64,000 bases of DNA from Elephas maximus indicus (GCF_024166365.1 NC_064819.1:150604293-150668292); one strand, 5' to 3'; positions 12,280 through 24,945 are shown, counted from the first letter of the stretch. Program-made: numbers and translations. Notes: generated from the sequence alone by a model not told the origin.

Positions 12280-15200
12280 TTGTTGTTGTTAGGTGCCCTT
12301 GAGTTGGATCCAACTCATAGCAACCCTGTGTACAACAGAATGAAACACTGTCTGGTCCTGCACCATCCTCACAATCATTGTTATGCCTGAGCCCATTTTT
12401 GCAGCCACTGTGTCAATCCATCTCATTGAGGGTCTTCCTCTTTTCACTGATCCTCTACTTTGCCAAGCATGATATCCTTCTCCAAAGACTTGCCCCTCCT
12501 GATAAAATGTCCAAAGTACATAAGAGAAGTCATGCCATCCTTGCTTGAGTATACCATGGCTTGGGTCAGGCACACCTTAGTCCTCAAAGTGACATCTTGG
12601 CTTTTGAACACTTTAAAGAGGTCTTTTGCAGCAGATTTGCCCAATGCAATGTTTTGTTTGATTTCTTGACTACTGCTTCCATGGGTGTTGATTTTGGTTT
12701 CAAGTAAAATGAGATCCTTGACAACTTCCATCTATTCTCCATTTATCAGGATGTTGCTTTTGGTCCGGTTGTAAAGATTTTTGTTTTCTTTATGCTGAGA
12801 TGGAATCCATACTGAAGGTTGTAGTAAATGCTTCAAGTTTTCTTCACTTTCAGCAAAAAGGTTGTGTCATCTACATAGAATGGGCTATTAATGAGTCTTC
12901 CTCCTGATGTCCCATTCTTCTTCATATAGTCCAGCTTCTCAGATTATTTGCTCAGCATACAGATTGGATAAGTATAGTGAAAGGATACAACCCTGGAGCA
13001 CACCTTTCTTGCCTTTAAATCACACTGTATCCCCTTGTCGTGTTCAAACTACTGTCTCCTGGCCTATGTACAGGTTGTTCATGAGCACTTTTAACTGTTC
13101 TCAGATTCCCATTCTTTGCAGTGTTATCCATAAATTTGTGATGATCCACACAGTTGAATGCCTTTGCATAGTCAATAAAAAACAGGTAAACATCTTTCTG
13201 GTATTCTCTGCTTTCAGCCAAGATTTGTCTGCCATCAGCAATGATATCCCTTGTTCCAACTCCTCTTCTGAATTTGGCTTGAATTCCTGGCAGTTCCCTG
13301 TCAATGTACTGCTGCAACCTCTTTTGAATGATCTTCAGCAAGATTTTACTTGTGTGTGCTATTAAGGATATTGTTTGATAATTTCCATATCCTGTTGGAT
13401 CACTCTGGCGGCATAGTGGTTAAGAGATATGGCTGCTAACCCAAAGGTCAGTGGTTCGAATCCACCAGGTGCTCCTTGGAAACTCTATGGGGGCCGTTCT
13501 ACTCTGTCCTCTAGGGTCGCTATGAGTCGGAATCAACTCGATGGCATTGGGTTCGGGTTTTTTGGGTTGGATCACCTGTCTTTGGAATGGGCACAAATAT
13601 GGATCTTTTCCAGACAGTTGGCCAGAAAGCTGTCTTCCAAGTTTCTTGATGCACACGAGTGAGCACCTCCAACACTGCATCTCTTTGTTGAAACATCTCA
13701 ACTGGTATTCAGTCAATTCCTATAGCCTTATTTTTCACCATTCCCTTCAGTGCTGTACCACTGAGTCTTGATCACACGCTACCTCATGAAATTTTTGAAT
13801 GTTGACCAATTAATTCTTTTCCATACAGTGACTCTGTGTATTCCTCCCATCTTCTTTTGATGCTTCCTGTGTTATTCAATATTTTTCTCTTAGAATTCTT
13901 CTGTATTGCAACCCGAGGCTTGAATTTTTACCTCAATTATTTCAGCTTGAGAAATCTCAAGTGTGTTCTTCCCTTTTGTTTTTCTAGCTCAAGTTTTCTG
14001 CACACATCGTTATAATACTTTGTCTTCTCGAGCCACTCTTTGAAATCTTAGTTCAACTCTTTTACTTCATCATTTCTTCCATTCACTTTAGCTACTCTGC
14101 ATTCAAGTGCAACTTTCAGAGTCTCTTCCGACATTCATTTTTGTCTTTTCTTTCTTTCCTACCTTTTTAATGACCTCTTTCTTTCTTCATGTATGATGTC
14201 CTGCCAGAACTCATCTGGTCTGCAGTCATTAGTGTTCAATGCTTTAAATCTTTCTTAAGATGGTCTCTAAATTCAGGTGGGATATACTCAAGGTCATATT
14301 TTGGCTTTCATGGACTTGCTGTAATTTTCTTCAGTTTCATTTTGAACTTGCACATGAGCAATTGATGGTCTGTTTCACAGTCGGCCTCTGGCCTCATTCT
14401 GACTGATAATATTGAGCTTTTCCATCGTCTCTTTTCACAGATATAGTCAATTGGATTCTTGTGTATTCCATCTGGCAAGGCCCATATGTACAGTCACTCT
14501 TTATGTTACTTAAAAAAAGGTATTTGCAATGAAGAAGTCGTTGGTCTTGCAAAACTCAATCATGCAATCTCCAGTGTCGTTTCTATCACCAAGGCCGTAA
14601 CCTGTCCTTCTTCTTTGTTTCCAGCTTTCACATTCCAATTGCTAGTAATTATCAGTGCATGCTGGCTGCACGTTTAATCAATTCAGACTGCAGAAGTGGG
14701 TAAAAATCTTCAATTTCTACATGTTTAGCATTAGAGGTTGGTGTGTAAATTTGAGTTATAGTCTTATTAACTGGTCTTCCTTGTAGGTGTATGTATATTA
14801 TCCTATCACTGACAGCATTGTACTTCAGGATAGATCTTGAAATGTTTCTTTTTGGTGATGATGCAACACCATTCCTCTTCAAATTGTCATTCCTGGCGTA
14901 GCAGACCATGTGATTGTCTGATTCAAAATGGCTAATGCCAGTCCATTTCAACTCAGTAATGCCTTGGATATCAATTTTTATGCATTCTATTTCATTTTTG
15001 ATGACTTTCAATTTTCCTAGATTCATACTGTGTACATTCTATTTTCCAATTATTAATGAGTGTTTGCAGCTGTTTCCTCTCATTTTGAGTCATGCCACAT
15101 TGCAAATGAAGGTCGTGAAAGCTTTCCTCTATCCACACCATTAAGGTTGACTTCGAGGAGGCAGCTCTTCCCCAGTCATATTTTGAGTGCCTTCCAACCT

Positions 15201-15440
15201 GAGGGGCTCATCTTCTGGTGCTATACCAGCCAATGTTCTGCTGCTATTCATATGGTTTTCACTGGCCAATTTTTTCAGAAGTAGATCACCAGATGCTTCT
15301 TCCTAGTCTGTCTTACTCTGGAATCTCAGCTGAAACCTGTCCACCATGGGTGACCCTGCTGGTATTTGAAATACCAGTGGCATAGCTTCTAGCATCACAG
15401 CAACATGCAAGCCACCACAGTAAGACAAACTGATAGACAC
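12280..15440 (-). mobile_element. Nearly full-length RTE (BovB-like) LINE, interrupted by a SINE
   Basis: Read on the minus strand, it begins at GTGTCTATCAGTTTGTC (15440), passes a decayed ORF with endonuclease-like and reverse transcriptase parts, and ends in a (AAC)n tail at 12280. Reverse transcriptase segments are visible near 13015-13341 (KIIQKRLQQYIDRELP and YAKAFNCVDHHKF), and C-terminal parts near 12444-12731 and 12289-12573. Stops and frameshifts break the frame, so it is inactive. A SINE occupies 13404-13565. The element sits inside an older L1 whose halves flank it. Confidence 0.9.
13404..13565 (+). mobile_element. Afrotherian SINE inserted in the RTE
   Basis: This is a tRNA-like head and body ending in the gagtcggaatcaactcg tail. 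It is bracketed by a perfect 10-bp direct repeat, GTTGGATCAC, at 13394-13403 and 13566-13575. Removing it restores the RTE sequence. It is therefore younger than its host. Confidence 0.93.
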
Positions 15441-15745
15441 TTGGAGTCTTACATATAATGGGATATGTTTTTAGATTCACTATTCTGCCCTATGAATCCA
15501 TTTCTATTGTGAATTCCTTGCTCAACGGCATTTTGTATCCATTAAGGCAAGTCCTCCCTCATTATTGTTTTCTAAAAAAAAATTTTTGGAGAATTTATTC
15601 TTCCATAAAAAATTTTAATATCATTTTGTCCAAATCTTCAATTATCTTTCACCCCCAAATTCTTTTGGAATTCTATTTGGGATTTCATTAAATTCATCCA
15701 TTAATTTTTCAAAAATTGACATTTCATGATATTATCTCAGTACAG
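15441..15745 (-). mobile_element. Older L1, right half
   Basis: It resumes L1 ORF2 3' sequence in reverse ('ggaattctatttgggatttc' and 'aaattcatccattaattttt'). Confidence 0.7.
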
Positions 15746-16129
15746 GAGATATAAGTTTTCATTTGTTTCAATCTAATTTAACTCCTTGACCTCTGATCTC
15801 TGCCTAAAAAATGAGATCTTTAAAATATTTTGTTTCCTCCCTTCTTCCTTCCCCCTACTCCATCTCCAACCTCAAATGATGCCTTAGGATATTTTTTAAT
15901 TTTTTCTACCTCCCCATTTTCAGCAAACTTAATATTATTAGCACTTACCTTGACATATTCATTCATTCATTCATTCACCGAGAGCCTACTATATGTCAAG
16001 CATTGTTCAAAGCTCTAGAGATATCTTAGGAGAAAAAAAAAACAGACAAAAATCTCTGCCCTCATAGAATTTACATTCTGGTGTGTGGAAAAAGATGCTA
16101 GACAAAGTAAATGAGTAAATTATATACTA

Positions 16130-16332
16130 CATTGTTGTTGTTGGAAGCCATCGAGTCAATTATCGACTCATAGCAATCCCATGTGACAGTAAATCCATAG
16201 AATTTTCTAGGCTGTAATCTTTACAGTAGAAAATTGCCAGTCTTTCCCATCTCGAAGCTGCTGGGTGGGTGTGAAACAACAACATTTCTGTTAGCAGGTA
16301 CATGCTTAATTAATGCACTACCAGGGCTCCTT
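16130..16332 (-). mobile_element. Afrotherian SINE
   Basis: It starts with a (GTT)n tail and GAAGCCATCGAGTCAATTAT and ends GCACTACCAGGGCTCC. Confidence 0.86.
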
Positions 16333-16347
16333 TATACATTATATTAA

Positions 16348-16492
16348 ACCTGTTACTATCAAGTTAATTCCAACTCATAGCGATCCTATAGGACGGAGTA
16401 AAACTTCCCCATACGGTTTCCAAGGAGTGGTTGGTGGATTTGAACTGCAAACCTTTTGGTTAGTAGCCAAGCTCTTAACCACTGCACCAGGT
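16348..16492 (-). mobile_element. Afrotherian SINE
   Basis: It contains 'caactcatagcgatcctata' and ends AACCACTGCACCAG. Confidence 0.86.
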
Positions 16493-17645
16493 GATAATGC
16501 TATGGAGAAAAACAACACAGGGAAATAAAATATGGAATGCCACAGAATTAAGGGAAAGATACCTTAAAATATTGAAAAGTGTGATCAGGGAAGGCCTGAG
16601 GGAGAAAGAGGATTCGAGAGAAGATTTTAAGTAGGTTAAGGAGAGAGCTTTGTACTATCTGGAGGAACAGCAATCCAGGCAGAGAAACAACAGATAGGAA
16701 TGCACTGGGGAAGGATCATGCCCAACCTATTCAGGAACAACAGGAAGACCAGTGTGACTGAGGTGGAAGAACAGTGACAAGGAGATCAGAATAGTGAGAG
16801 AAGAGGTCATAGAGATTATGGGGGTCAGGTCACACAGGCTATTCTAAGGATTTTGACTTTCACAGTAGGGAAATGGAGATGCAACTGGAGAGTGTTGAAA
16901 AGGAGCTCCATGATTTGACTTAATGCTTTAATAGAATGATCAATCTAATTTCTATGTTAAGAGTAAAGTATTGGGGGCAAGACAAGTTAGAAGGCAAATC
17001 TAAACAAGAGATGACAGTGGCTTGAACTGGGGGACTAATGGTGACAAGTGATCCAAAATGGATAAAGCCAGTAGGATTTGCTGAGGGATGAGATGTGGTA
17101 TGTGAGAAAGAAAAAGATCAATGATGACTCCAAAGATTTTTGGCCCAAGAAACTGGGAGGTGGAGTTCCATTAACTGAGATAGAAAACACCAGAGCAAAA
17201 AGTTGGGGTGAAGGGGGGTGTGGATGGCAAATTAGAAGTTTGATTTTGTGTTCAGGAGAGAGGTCCAGGCTAGACATACAAATTTGAGAGTTGTTAGCGT
17301 GCTGTTAGTATTTAAAATTGTCAGTGGGGTGAGTGGAGATAATGCAGATAAGAAATTTAAGGATTTTGCTCTGGGGAACTCTGAATTAACAGATTGGGAA
17401 GACAAAGAGAAGCCAATAAAAGAAAACTGAGGAAAAATGGCTAATGAGGTAGGAAAAAAGCCAGGGGAATGTGGTATCATGGAAGCCAAATGAAGAAAGT
17501 GTGTACAGGATGAGCGAAAGATCAATTCTGCCAAATGTTGCTGATAGAATGAGTGAAACGAAGATTTAGCTTTCGTTGTGGATTTAGCACCACGGAGGTC
17601 ATCACTGACCTCAACAAGAGAAGTTTTGGTCATGTGGGCAGCACA

Positions 17646-18559
17646 AGACAACAATTAAAAACTAATAATACAGACTTGTGGTCAGATCTGAGAAACGAAA
17701 TAATATATTTATTAATTGGAATTATATTTATATTTGCGTTGTTAATTATAATCACTTATTTCTTTATATCAGTTTTTCATTGTCAACTAACAATAGATAA
17801 AAAGCATTTTCATTTCACTTTGAACATACTTATTAGTTCTCAATAGACGTTTGTTGACTAAGTAGGTATGAATTGCACATTCTAACACTTTCCAGCAAGG
17901 GCCACGAAGAATCAACATACTAACAGAGTGGCAGAGTTCAAGAACAACCATGGTCTTCCCAAAACCGATAAGTTATTGTCTTTTACAACGATACCTACAG
18001 GGTCTCAGTTACTGGCTATGTTAAATGATGAGGTAAAATAACATTAACTCTATTCTACAGCACTAACTCCAACTTAAATAATGTTTTCAAACATCTAGTT
18101 TGGCAGAGAAGAAAAAAAATCTCATCTATGCTCTACTATATGACACTTTTTATCAAAGAACAATTTGTTCTTTAAAACTCAGTTTTCAAAATTGGTGTAA
18201 ATATAAAAAGAGCAGTAGCAGAAGAAAAATAGCCCAGGGAGATAATTCAATCCAAATATACCAGGTTTTGTTAGAAAATGTGTTTATAGTTAGAATTGCA
18301 TGCTAGATTGAAATCAAACACAAAAGAAAAAGAAGCAGGAAAAAATATTGGTAGAAACAATGTTCATAGTTCCACGTCAGTGGATTTTGTGAATAAAGAA
18401 ACAATTGTGAACTCCCTTGAAACATCTCATGCCTTAAGCCATTCTGAAGAGTGTACAATATCCCTTTCCCATAAAGTAAAATTAAACTAGATTTCTCAAA
18501 GCCTCACCAATCTTGCCTCAGGTGAAGTTTTTTGGTTACAGGTTTTAAAACCTCTAAAA
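17646..18559. other. No gene seen
   Basis: AT-rich sequence between the ancient repeat and an RTE; nothing recognised. Confidence 0.55.
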
Positions 18560-19568
18560 TTGTACGCATACAGAACCTATACATAGACCAAGAGGCGGTC
18601 ATTCAAACAGAACGAGAGAATACTGCGTGGTTTAACATCCGGAAATATATGGGACAGGGTTGTAACATTTCAGCATACTTATTCAATCTAAATGCTAAGC
18701 AAATAATCTGACAAGCTGGACTGTATGAAGAAGAGCCAGGCATCAGGATTAGAGGAAGACTCATTAACAATCTGCAATATGCAGATGACACAACCTTGCT
18801 TGCTGAAAGCAAAGAGCTTAAAGCACTCACTGATGAAGATCAAAGATCACAGCCTTCAGTATGGATTATGCCTCAACCTAAAGAAAACAAAAATCATCAC
18901 AACCGAACCAATAAGCAACATCATGATAAATGGAGAAAAGGTTGAAGTTGTCAAGGATTTCATTTTACTTGGATCCACAACCAACAACCATGGAAGCAGC
19001 AGTCAGGATATCAAACGACATATTGCGTTGGACAAACCTGCAGCTAAAGACCTCTTTAAAAAAGCAAAGATGTCACTTTGAGGATTAAGGTGTGCCTGAC
19101 CCAAGCCATGGTGTTTTCAATCGCCTCATATGCTTGCAAAAGATGGACAATGAAAAAAGAAGACCAATGAAGTACTGATGTCTTTGAATTAAGTATTGGA
19201 AAAGAACACTGAATATATTATGAACTTCCAGAAGAACGAACAAGTCTGTCTTGGAAGATGTACAGCCAGAATGCTTTTTAGAAGTGAAGATGGCGTGACT
19301 TTATCTCTCTTACTTTGGATATATTATCAGGAGGGGCCAGTCTCTGGAGAAGGATGTCATGCTTTGTAAAGTAACCCAAAAAGCGTCAGGGTTAGCAAAA
19401 AAGAGGAAGACCCTCGATGAGATGGATTGACATAGTGGCTGCAACAATGGGCTCAAACTTAGGATCAATTGTGAGGATGGCACAAGACCAGGCAGTGTCT
19501 CCTTCTGCTGCACATAGGGTCACTACGAGTCAGAAGCAACTCGGAGGTACCTAACAACAACACAACAA
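18560..19568 (+). mobile_element. RTE LINE fragment with the reverse transcriptase YADD region
   Basis: The copy runs from mid reverse transcriptase to the 3' tail. The frame at 18725-19081 carries QYADDTT-type sequence upstream in another frame, then LKKTKIITTEPISN and EVVKDFILLGST. The frame then breaks. It ends with CCTAACAACAACAC. Confidence 0.88.
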
Positions 19569-19578
19569 AATTCAGCCT

Positions 19579-19683
19579 AAGGAGCTGTAGTGGGGCAATG
19601 GTTAAGTGTTCGGCTGCTAAACAAAAGGTGAGTGGTTTGAACTCACCAGCCACTCCGTGGGGCAAAAGACCTAGCAATCTGCT
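19579..19683 (+). mobile_element. Afrotherian SINE, left part of a split copy
   Basis: The head GGAGCTGTAGTGGGGCAATGG starts it; a second SINE interrupts after CCCATAAAGATTA. It resumes at 19854. Confidence 0.88.
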
Positions 19684-19696
19684 CCCATAAAGATTA

Positions 19697-19853
19697 ACCA
19701 AAATAAAACCAAACCCATTGCCATTGAGTTGATTCCGACTCAGAGTCGTACCCTATAGGACAGAGTAAAACTGCCTCATATGGGCTGGTGGATTCAAACT
19801 GCTGACCTTTTGGCTAGCAGTCTAGCTCTGAATCACTGCACCACCAGGGCTGT
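19697..19853 (-). mobile_element. Afrotherian SINE nested in another SINE
   Basis: The minus-strand copy is bracketed by a 13-bp direct repeat differing at one base, CCCATAAAGATTA (19684-19696) and CCCATAAATATTA (19854-19866). Confidence 0.9.
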
Positions 19854-19950
19854 CCCATAAATATTACAGCCTAGGAATCCCTATAGGGCGGTTCTACTCG
19901 GTCATATAGGAACACTGTGAGATGGCTTCAGCTCGACAGCACAATGACAA
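19854..19950 (+). mobile_element. Afrotherian SINE, right part of the split copy
   Basis: It continues 'acagcctaggaatccctata' to GACAGCACAATGACA. Confidence 0.88.
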
Positions 19951-20664
19951 CCATAAAATTTCAGAGTAAACATGCTCACCCATATGGAAAAAGTACATCA
20001 GAATGAAGCCTCACATGCAAAATATTATCTAGAAATTCACATAATCAAGTGTGTATGTATATATGCATATGTCTGTGTGTGTGTGGGAATGGGAAGGAGA
20101 GAAAATTCTAACAACTTAGGTGAAGACTACAAAGAAGGCACTACCTTGCTTCTGAAGGAAATGAAGAAATGTGACAAATGAAGGTGAAGAAAGGATCTCA
20201 TTCATAAAACTCTGAATCATTCGCTTAGGTTTACCATAAACCAAATAATTAAAAATATAGATTACTGTTGCGCAGGCAGTAGATGTCTTTGAATCTTTGA
20301 AGGAAGATTATTTGAAGTGAAAAAAATAACTAGAGATGTTGAGATATCTCCTCAGTTTTTCAGCTAACATACCAGACAGGTTTTGTTAAAAATTTCTCTC
20401 AGATAACCAGTAACAAAAGTAATAAGTTTAACACTCACACATATACCGACTCCAAAAGTATGAAAAATGTGTATAACATAGCTACAAATACTTTGGATTT
20501 TTTTTTTAATTTCTGCTTATCTTTATTTCTAATATTTCCACAATAAAGATTAATTACTTGTATATTTTTAAGGGTTGACTTTGCTGAAATGTTTATGCAT
20601 AGAATAGAAATGGCTGCTGTATTTTTACATAAGGTATTGGAAAATAGATGTTTATTCAGATTAA

Positions 20665-20832
20665 AATCAAAAAACCAAACCTGTTGCCATCAAGTTGATT
20701 TTGACTCATAGTGACCCTGTAGGACAAAGTAGAAGCCCCATAGAATTTCCAAGGAGCGCCTGGTGGATCTGAACTGCCAACCTTTTCGTTAGCAGCTGTC
20801 GCACTTAACCACTACACTACCAGGTTTTCCTC
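20665..20832 (-). mobile_element. Afrotherian SINE
   Basis: It starts AAAACCAAACCTGTTGCCAT and ends CCACTACACTACCAGG. Confidence 0.9.
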
Positions 20833-21125
20833 ATTCAGATTAGGATAGTGCAAATTGTACCTGAAGGAGAACCTAAGTTGATTAAGTGTCTGAATAAACT
20901 CAGTGAACAAGCTTCAGTGTGTGAACTTCAAGTCATCTTTTTTAAAACTTCTCAGATGACTTCTTACTTACTGGCTGTGTTCTGAAAAGCCAAGGTTGCC
21001 AGAGGAATGACCTCTGTATAGGTGGAGTGTGACTGCATTATCAAAATGTTTACTGCTTGAGCAAGATCATATGCATTTAAAATGAGGGGTGAGGGGAGGT
21101 GTGCCAAGATTCCAATGTCTCAAAA

Positions 21126-21164
21126 ATAGATAGATAGATACATACATAGATAGATAGATAATCT
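21126..21164. repeat. (TAGA)n microsatellite, interrupted
   Basis: TAGA units with two CATA variants in the middle. Confidence 0.92.
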
Positions 21165-22169
21165 ACCTACCTACATCTGAGGTCAAGAATAATAACCAAG
21201 CCAAGGTTAATATCTCTATTTCCATAAATGTTTTGCATTTATACTATTCTGTCTCTGACCCTTTTCTGTCACCATGTATTAGCTGGGCATCTTGCACGAG
21301 CATACCGATGGTGGCCATAAACTGAAAAGGGAGTGTGGCTGAATCAGGGTAAATCTGTTATCACAACTGAAATACCATCACAAAGCTATTGATGTTCAGA
21401 CACTCTGGTCCTTTTCAGATAGGAAAGACAGCATGCATAGATATCGTATGGAATTCAACTTATCTACTTCATTCAAAATGTATTAGCTTAAAGTAACTAT
21501 TTTATAAATAAAAATGAACAAAGTGAATATTCCTAAAGGAGGACTGAATTGAAAGCTAATGAATACAGTCTGTCCATTATGCGAAACTATTTAGCAAAGA
21601 CCCACTACTGGAAAGAAATGTCAAGATCTATCTTCTCTAAAATTTTCAGCCAGCACAAGGAATGTGGCAGCATTCTGGCCTTGCTAGACATGATTGCTCA
21701 AGCTAGCTCTATTTTCTTTCTTGCTCTCAAAACTAGCAGTCAGTCTGAATGTAATTCCCATTTCCAACGTTTCTGTATCTTCTTTGAAGGTCTCTGGAGT
21801 TGAAATTTGTACTCTGAGACTTTAAGAATATTGTTTATACATCTCAACACGTTTTTGGGGATTGATTCCTATTAATGTCAATAAACTCATAAATTTATCT
21901 TTTTTTTTTTTCTTTTTTTACAATTAAGAAAGATGTGTGTCAACTCTCCTGTCCTATTTAGGGTAAATGGAAACAGTGTGAGAGAAAGAAAAATTTATTG
22001 CCACCGTGATTGAACTCAAGGTGAGTCAGCTTGTTCACAACTTCTAGATTTTTTTGAAAACAAACCAAACAAAAGCCTCCTGAATTTCTGAGGTTGGGTT
22101 TGTTAGTGTGGATATGTACTGAGGTAAGAAATACTGAATACAGGAAAAAAAAAAAATACTCAGAAAGAC

Positions 22170-22330
22170 CTAGATTCTACAACTATCTCCACCTTAGTTT
22201 CCTCTTCAGCAAAATGGGGCTATTTCCTCTTCAGAGATTTTGAGAAAATTATAATGCACTGCATATATAAAATACCTGTGACAGACTAAGCACTCAGTAT
22301 AAGTTATCTTTATTTTTCAATACTATTATT
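22170..22330 (+). repeat. MIR SINE
   Basis: It contains 'ccaccttagtttcctcttca' followed by 'gactaagcactcagtataag'. Confidence 0.65.
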
Positions 22331-22639
22331 CCCACCATAAAATTATAATTATTATTAGCATAGTATTTGACACTGAATAGTTACTGCAGTTTTCATATTA
22401 ATAAAAATCAGACTGACTTTCTCATAACAGTTTGACTTTATCATAATCCTAAGAACAATTACAAGTAGACCGTGCTGACTTGCTTTTAATAATGAATTCA
22501 TTATTTAACTGCTTCTTGGCATAAAACTAACTGTTTCAAACTGAACTTTTGTGGACTTACAATTTCATTTCTCTACATCTTCTGTTCATTATCACCTGTT
22601 AGAGATACATGTATCCAGAAAACTGAAACAAGGAAGCAG

Positions 22640-22855
22640 CGAGTTGTTTATAGACCTTCCAGTCAGTCAGCTGTGTATTCAAATCCAGTTCAGCCACTTC
22701 CAAACTGGGTAGAACCTTGGATATATCACTTCATCTCTCCATGTCTCCATTTGATATCTGAAAAAATGAGAATAATGCCTTTTTTTTTGCAGAATTGTCA
22801 TGAACGTTGGAAATCGCACAAGTCAAGGGCCTAGCTCAAGGCCTGGATATAAAAG
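22640..22855 (+). repeat. MIR SINE
   Basis: It contains 'caaatccagttcagccactt' and 'tatcacttcatctctccatg'. Confidence 0.72.
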
Positions 22856-22877
22856 ATGATCAAAAACAGTTGTAGTC

Positions 22878-23060
22878 AGTCAACATCATTCTAAATGGAG
22901 AGAGCCTGAAAGCATTTCCCTTGAGAATGGGAACCAGACAAGGGCACCTTTTATCACCACTCTTATTCAACGTTGTGCTAGAGGTCCTAGCCAGAGCAAT
23001 TAGGCTAGACAAAGAAATAAAGGGCATCTGGATTGGCAAAAAGGTTGGTTTATTAAACAC
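22878..23060 (+). mobile_element. L1 ORF2 fragment
   Basis: The translation reads [20 protein letters not shown] and [19 protein letters not shown], the L1 reverse transcriptase core; the YADD box is beyond the break. Confidence 0.88.
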
Positions 23061-23891
23061 ATAGCAGCAATGAATAAAGCTGCCCAAAACAATCAGGCTC
23101 TCTAGTTCATTTAAAAGAAAAGTAATCAATTGCTTTTGACACTGTCTTCCATATCCAAATGGTCTTTTTTTTTTTTTTAAGTTTTTGGCTATACTTTGCC
23201 TCTGGGTGGTGCTCAGTGCCCACAAAAGCATCTCAAAAATGCACAAAGCAAGAAAATAAAAAGCAGTCAGCCACTGACTGGTCTACACACATACGCACTT
23301 GCACAGACACACACACTTACACACTACTTAAAATATTTTCTCTCTTTTACTGACGCAGAAAGAAGGAAAGGAAGTGGCCATCTTTAGAAAGAAAGAAAGC
23401 ATCTCTGCAACTGAGAAAGAAAAAATAGCTGGCTAGGAAAGAGATTACTGAAGCAGTTTTGAGAGATCAATAATTTCAATCTCCTTTAGCTGAGGGTGTG
23501 ATTGGCAGTCTACAACAACAACAGAATTGAGTCCTTGCACAGGAATTGTTTTTAATCAGCTTTCTTCAGTTGCACAGAGCCACCTCTTTTGTGCATGTTT
23601 GGCTACATTTGTATGCGTGCACAGCAGGGATGGTGCATCTTACAGGTCTACATTAAACACGTTCTGGTCTGAAGGCCAGAGGCTGCCCTTGAGGCCCAGA
23701 CGCCGGGTCTGCTCCAGCCACTTTCCCCTTGGGAAAATCAAATGCAAAATGCCATTCAGACAACCAGTTATTGCCTTGTTTTAGATAAGGCAACTTGCAC
23801 TTTCCCCCTTTGTCAAACTCCTGAAAGGAGGGGTTGCAAACCAGAGGAGAAAAGAATAACGAGCTTTTCATTATCTATACGGCATGTAAGG
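23061..23891. other. No gene seen
   Basis: This includes a short GC-richer part (23640-23760). No exon could be supported. Confidence 0.5.
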
Positions 23892-24050
23892 AAACCCTGG
23901 TGGCGTAGTGGTTAAGTGCTACGGCTGCTAACCAAAGGGCCGGCAGTTTGAATCCGCCAGGTGCTCCTTGGGAACTCTATGGGGGCAGTTCTACTCTGTC
24001 CTATAGGGTCGCTATGAGTCAGAATCGACTCGAGGGCACTGGGTATAGGG
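23892..24050 (+). mobile_element. Afrotherian SINE
   Basis: It starts GAAACCCTGGTGGCGTAGTGG and ends ATCGACTCGAGGGCACTGGG. Little decayed, so probably young. Confidence 0.92.
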
Positions 24051-24239
24051 CATGTGCTGAAAGTTCCCCTAACAAGGAAAAGATGGAAATCAGGTGTGTC
24101 TCAATGGGCTCCAGCTAGATTAACATTTTCTTTCATGGCTATACTAGCATTTCCAATTTTCAACTTTTTTACTTGTGCTGACATCAAATACATGTTTAAC
24201 AAAATACAATACTCTGGCGCTGGGTAATAACAAAATAGC

Positions 24240-24313
24240 TAACACTTAATAATATTTTATTATATGCCATGTGCTGAGCATTATAACTACTCATTCCACT
24301 CAAAGTACACAAC
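24240..24313 (-). repeat. MIR SINE, left half
   Basis: It contains 'ttatatgccatgtgctgagc'. It is split from 24946-25065 by an RTE. Confidence 0.6.
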
Positions 24314-24945
24314 ATTGTTGTTGTTGTTATAGGTGCCATAGAGTCAGTTCCAACTCATAGCAGCCCTATGTACAGCAGAACAAAAGGAACACTGTCTGGT
24401 CCTATGCCATCCTTACAATCAATTGCTATGTTTGAGCCCACCGTTGCAATCACTGTGTCAACCCATCACATTGAGGTTTTCCTCTTTTTCACTGACTCTC
24501 TACCTTACCAAGTTTGATGGCCTTCTCCAGGGACTGGTCCCTCCTGATAACATGTTCAAAGTATGTGAGATGAAGTCTCACCATCCTTGCTTCCAAGGAG
24601 CATTCTAGCTTTACTTCTTCCAAGACAGATTTGTTCATTCTTCTGGCAGTCCACTGTATATTCAATATTCTTTGCCAACACCATAAATCAAAGTCATCAA
24701 TTCTTCTTTGGCCTTCCTTATTCATTACCCAGCTTTTTCATACATATGAGGCAACTGAAAATATCATGGCTTGGGTAAGGCTTACCTTAGTCCTCAAAGT
24801 GATGCCTTTGCTTTTCAACACTTTAAAGATCTTTTTGCAGCAGATTTGCCCAATGCAATGAGTCGTTTGACTTCTTGACTGCTGCTTCCATGGAGGTTGA
24901 TTGTAAATTCAAGTAAAATGAAATCTTTGACAACTTCAATATTAA
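24314..24945 (-). mobile_element. RTE LINE 3' fragment inside a MIR
   Basis: This is the minus-strand copy of the RTE 3' end, with the tail as (GTT)n at 24314. It lies between two halves of a minus-strand MIR (24240-24313 and 24946-25065), so it inserted into that MIR. Confidence 0.88.

Larger units (their letters stand above)
15955..17645 (+). repeat. Ancient mammalian interspersed repeat, split by two SINEs
   Basis: It contains the widely shared 'cctactatatgtcaagca' opening, then 'gatcagggaaggcctgaggg', 'gcaatccaggcagag', 'ctctggggaactctgaatta' and 'gaccccaacaagagaagtt'-like text near 17610. I recognise this as a common old mammalian repeat but cannot name its class safely. SINEs occupy 16130-16492. 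Confidence 0.6.
19951..22169. other. Mostly unassigned; one SINE and one microsatellite
   Basis: Besides the SINE at 20665-20832 and TAGA repeat at 21126-21164, no gene or repeat was recognised. The 84-codon frame at 21549-21803 has no known resemblance. Confidence 0.55.

Noticed and set aside
12907-13365. 152-codon plus-strand frame
   Set aside because: It is the antisense of RTE reverse transcriptase, whose real reading is on the minus strand.
21126-21164. Repeated units as a CRISPR-like array
   Set aside because: It is a simple tetranucleotide microsatellite in a mammalian genome.
22860-23246. 128-codon minus-strand frame
   Set aside because: It lies antisense to an L1 reverse transcriptase fragment and has no resemblance to a protein in this frame.
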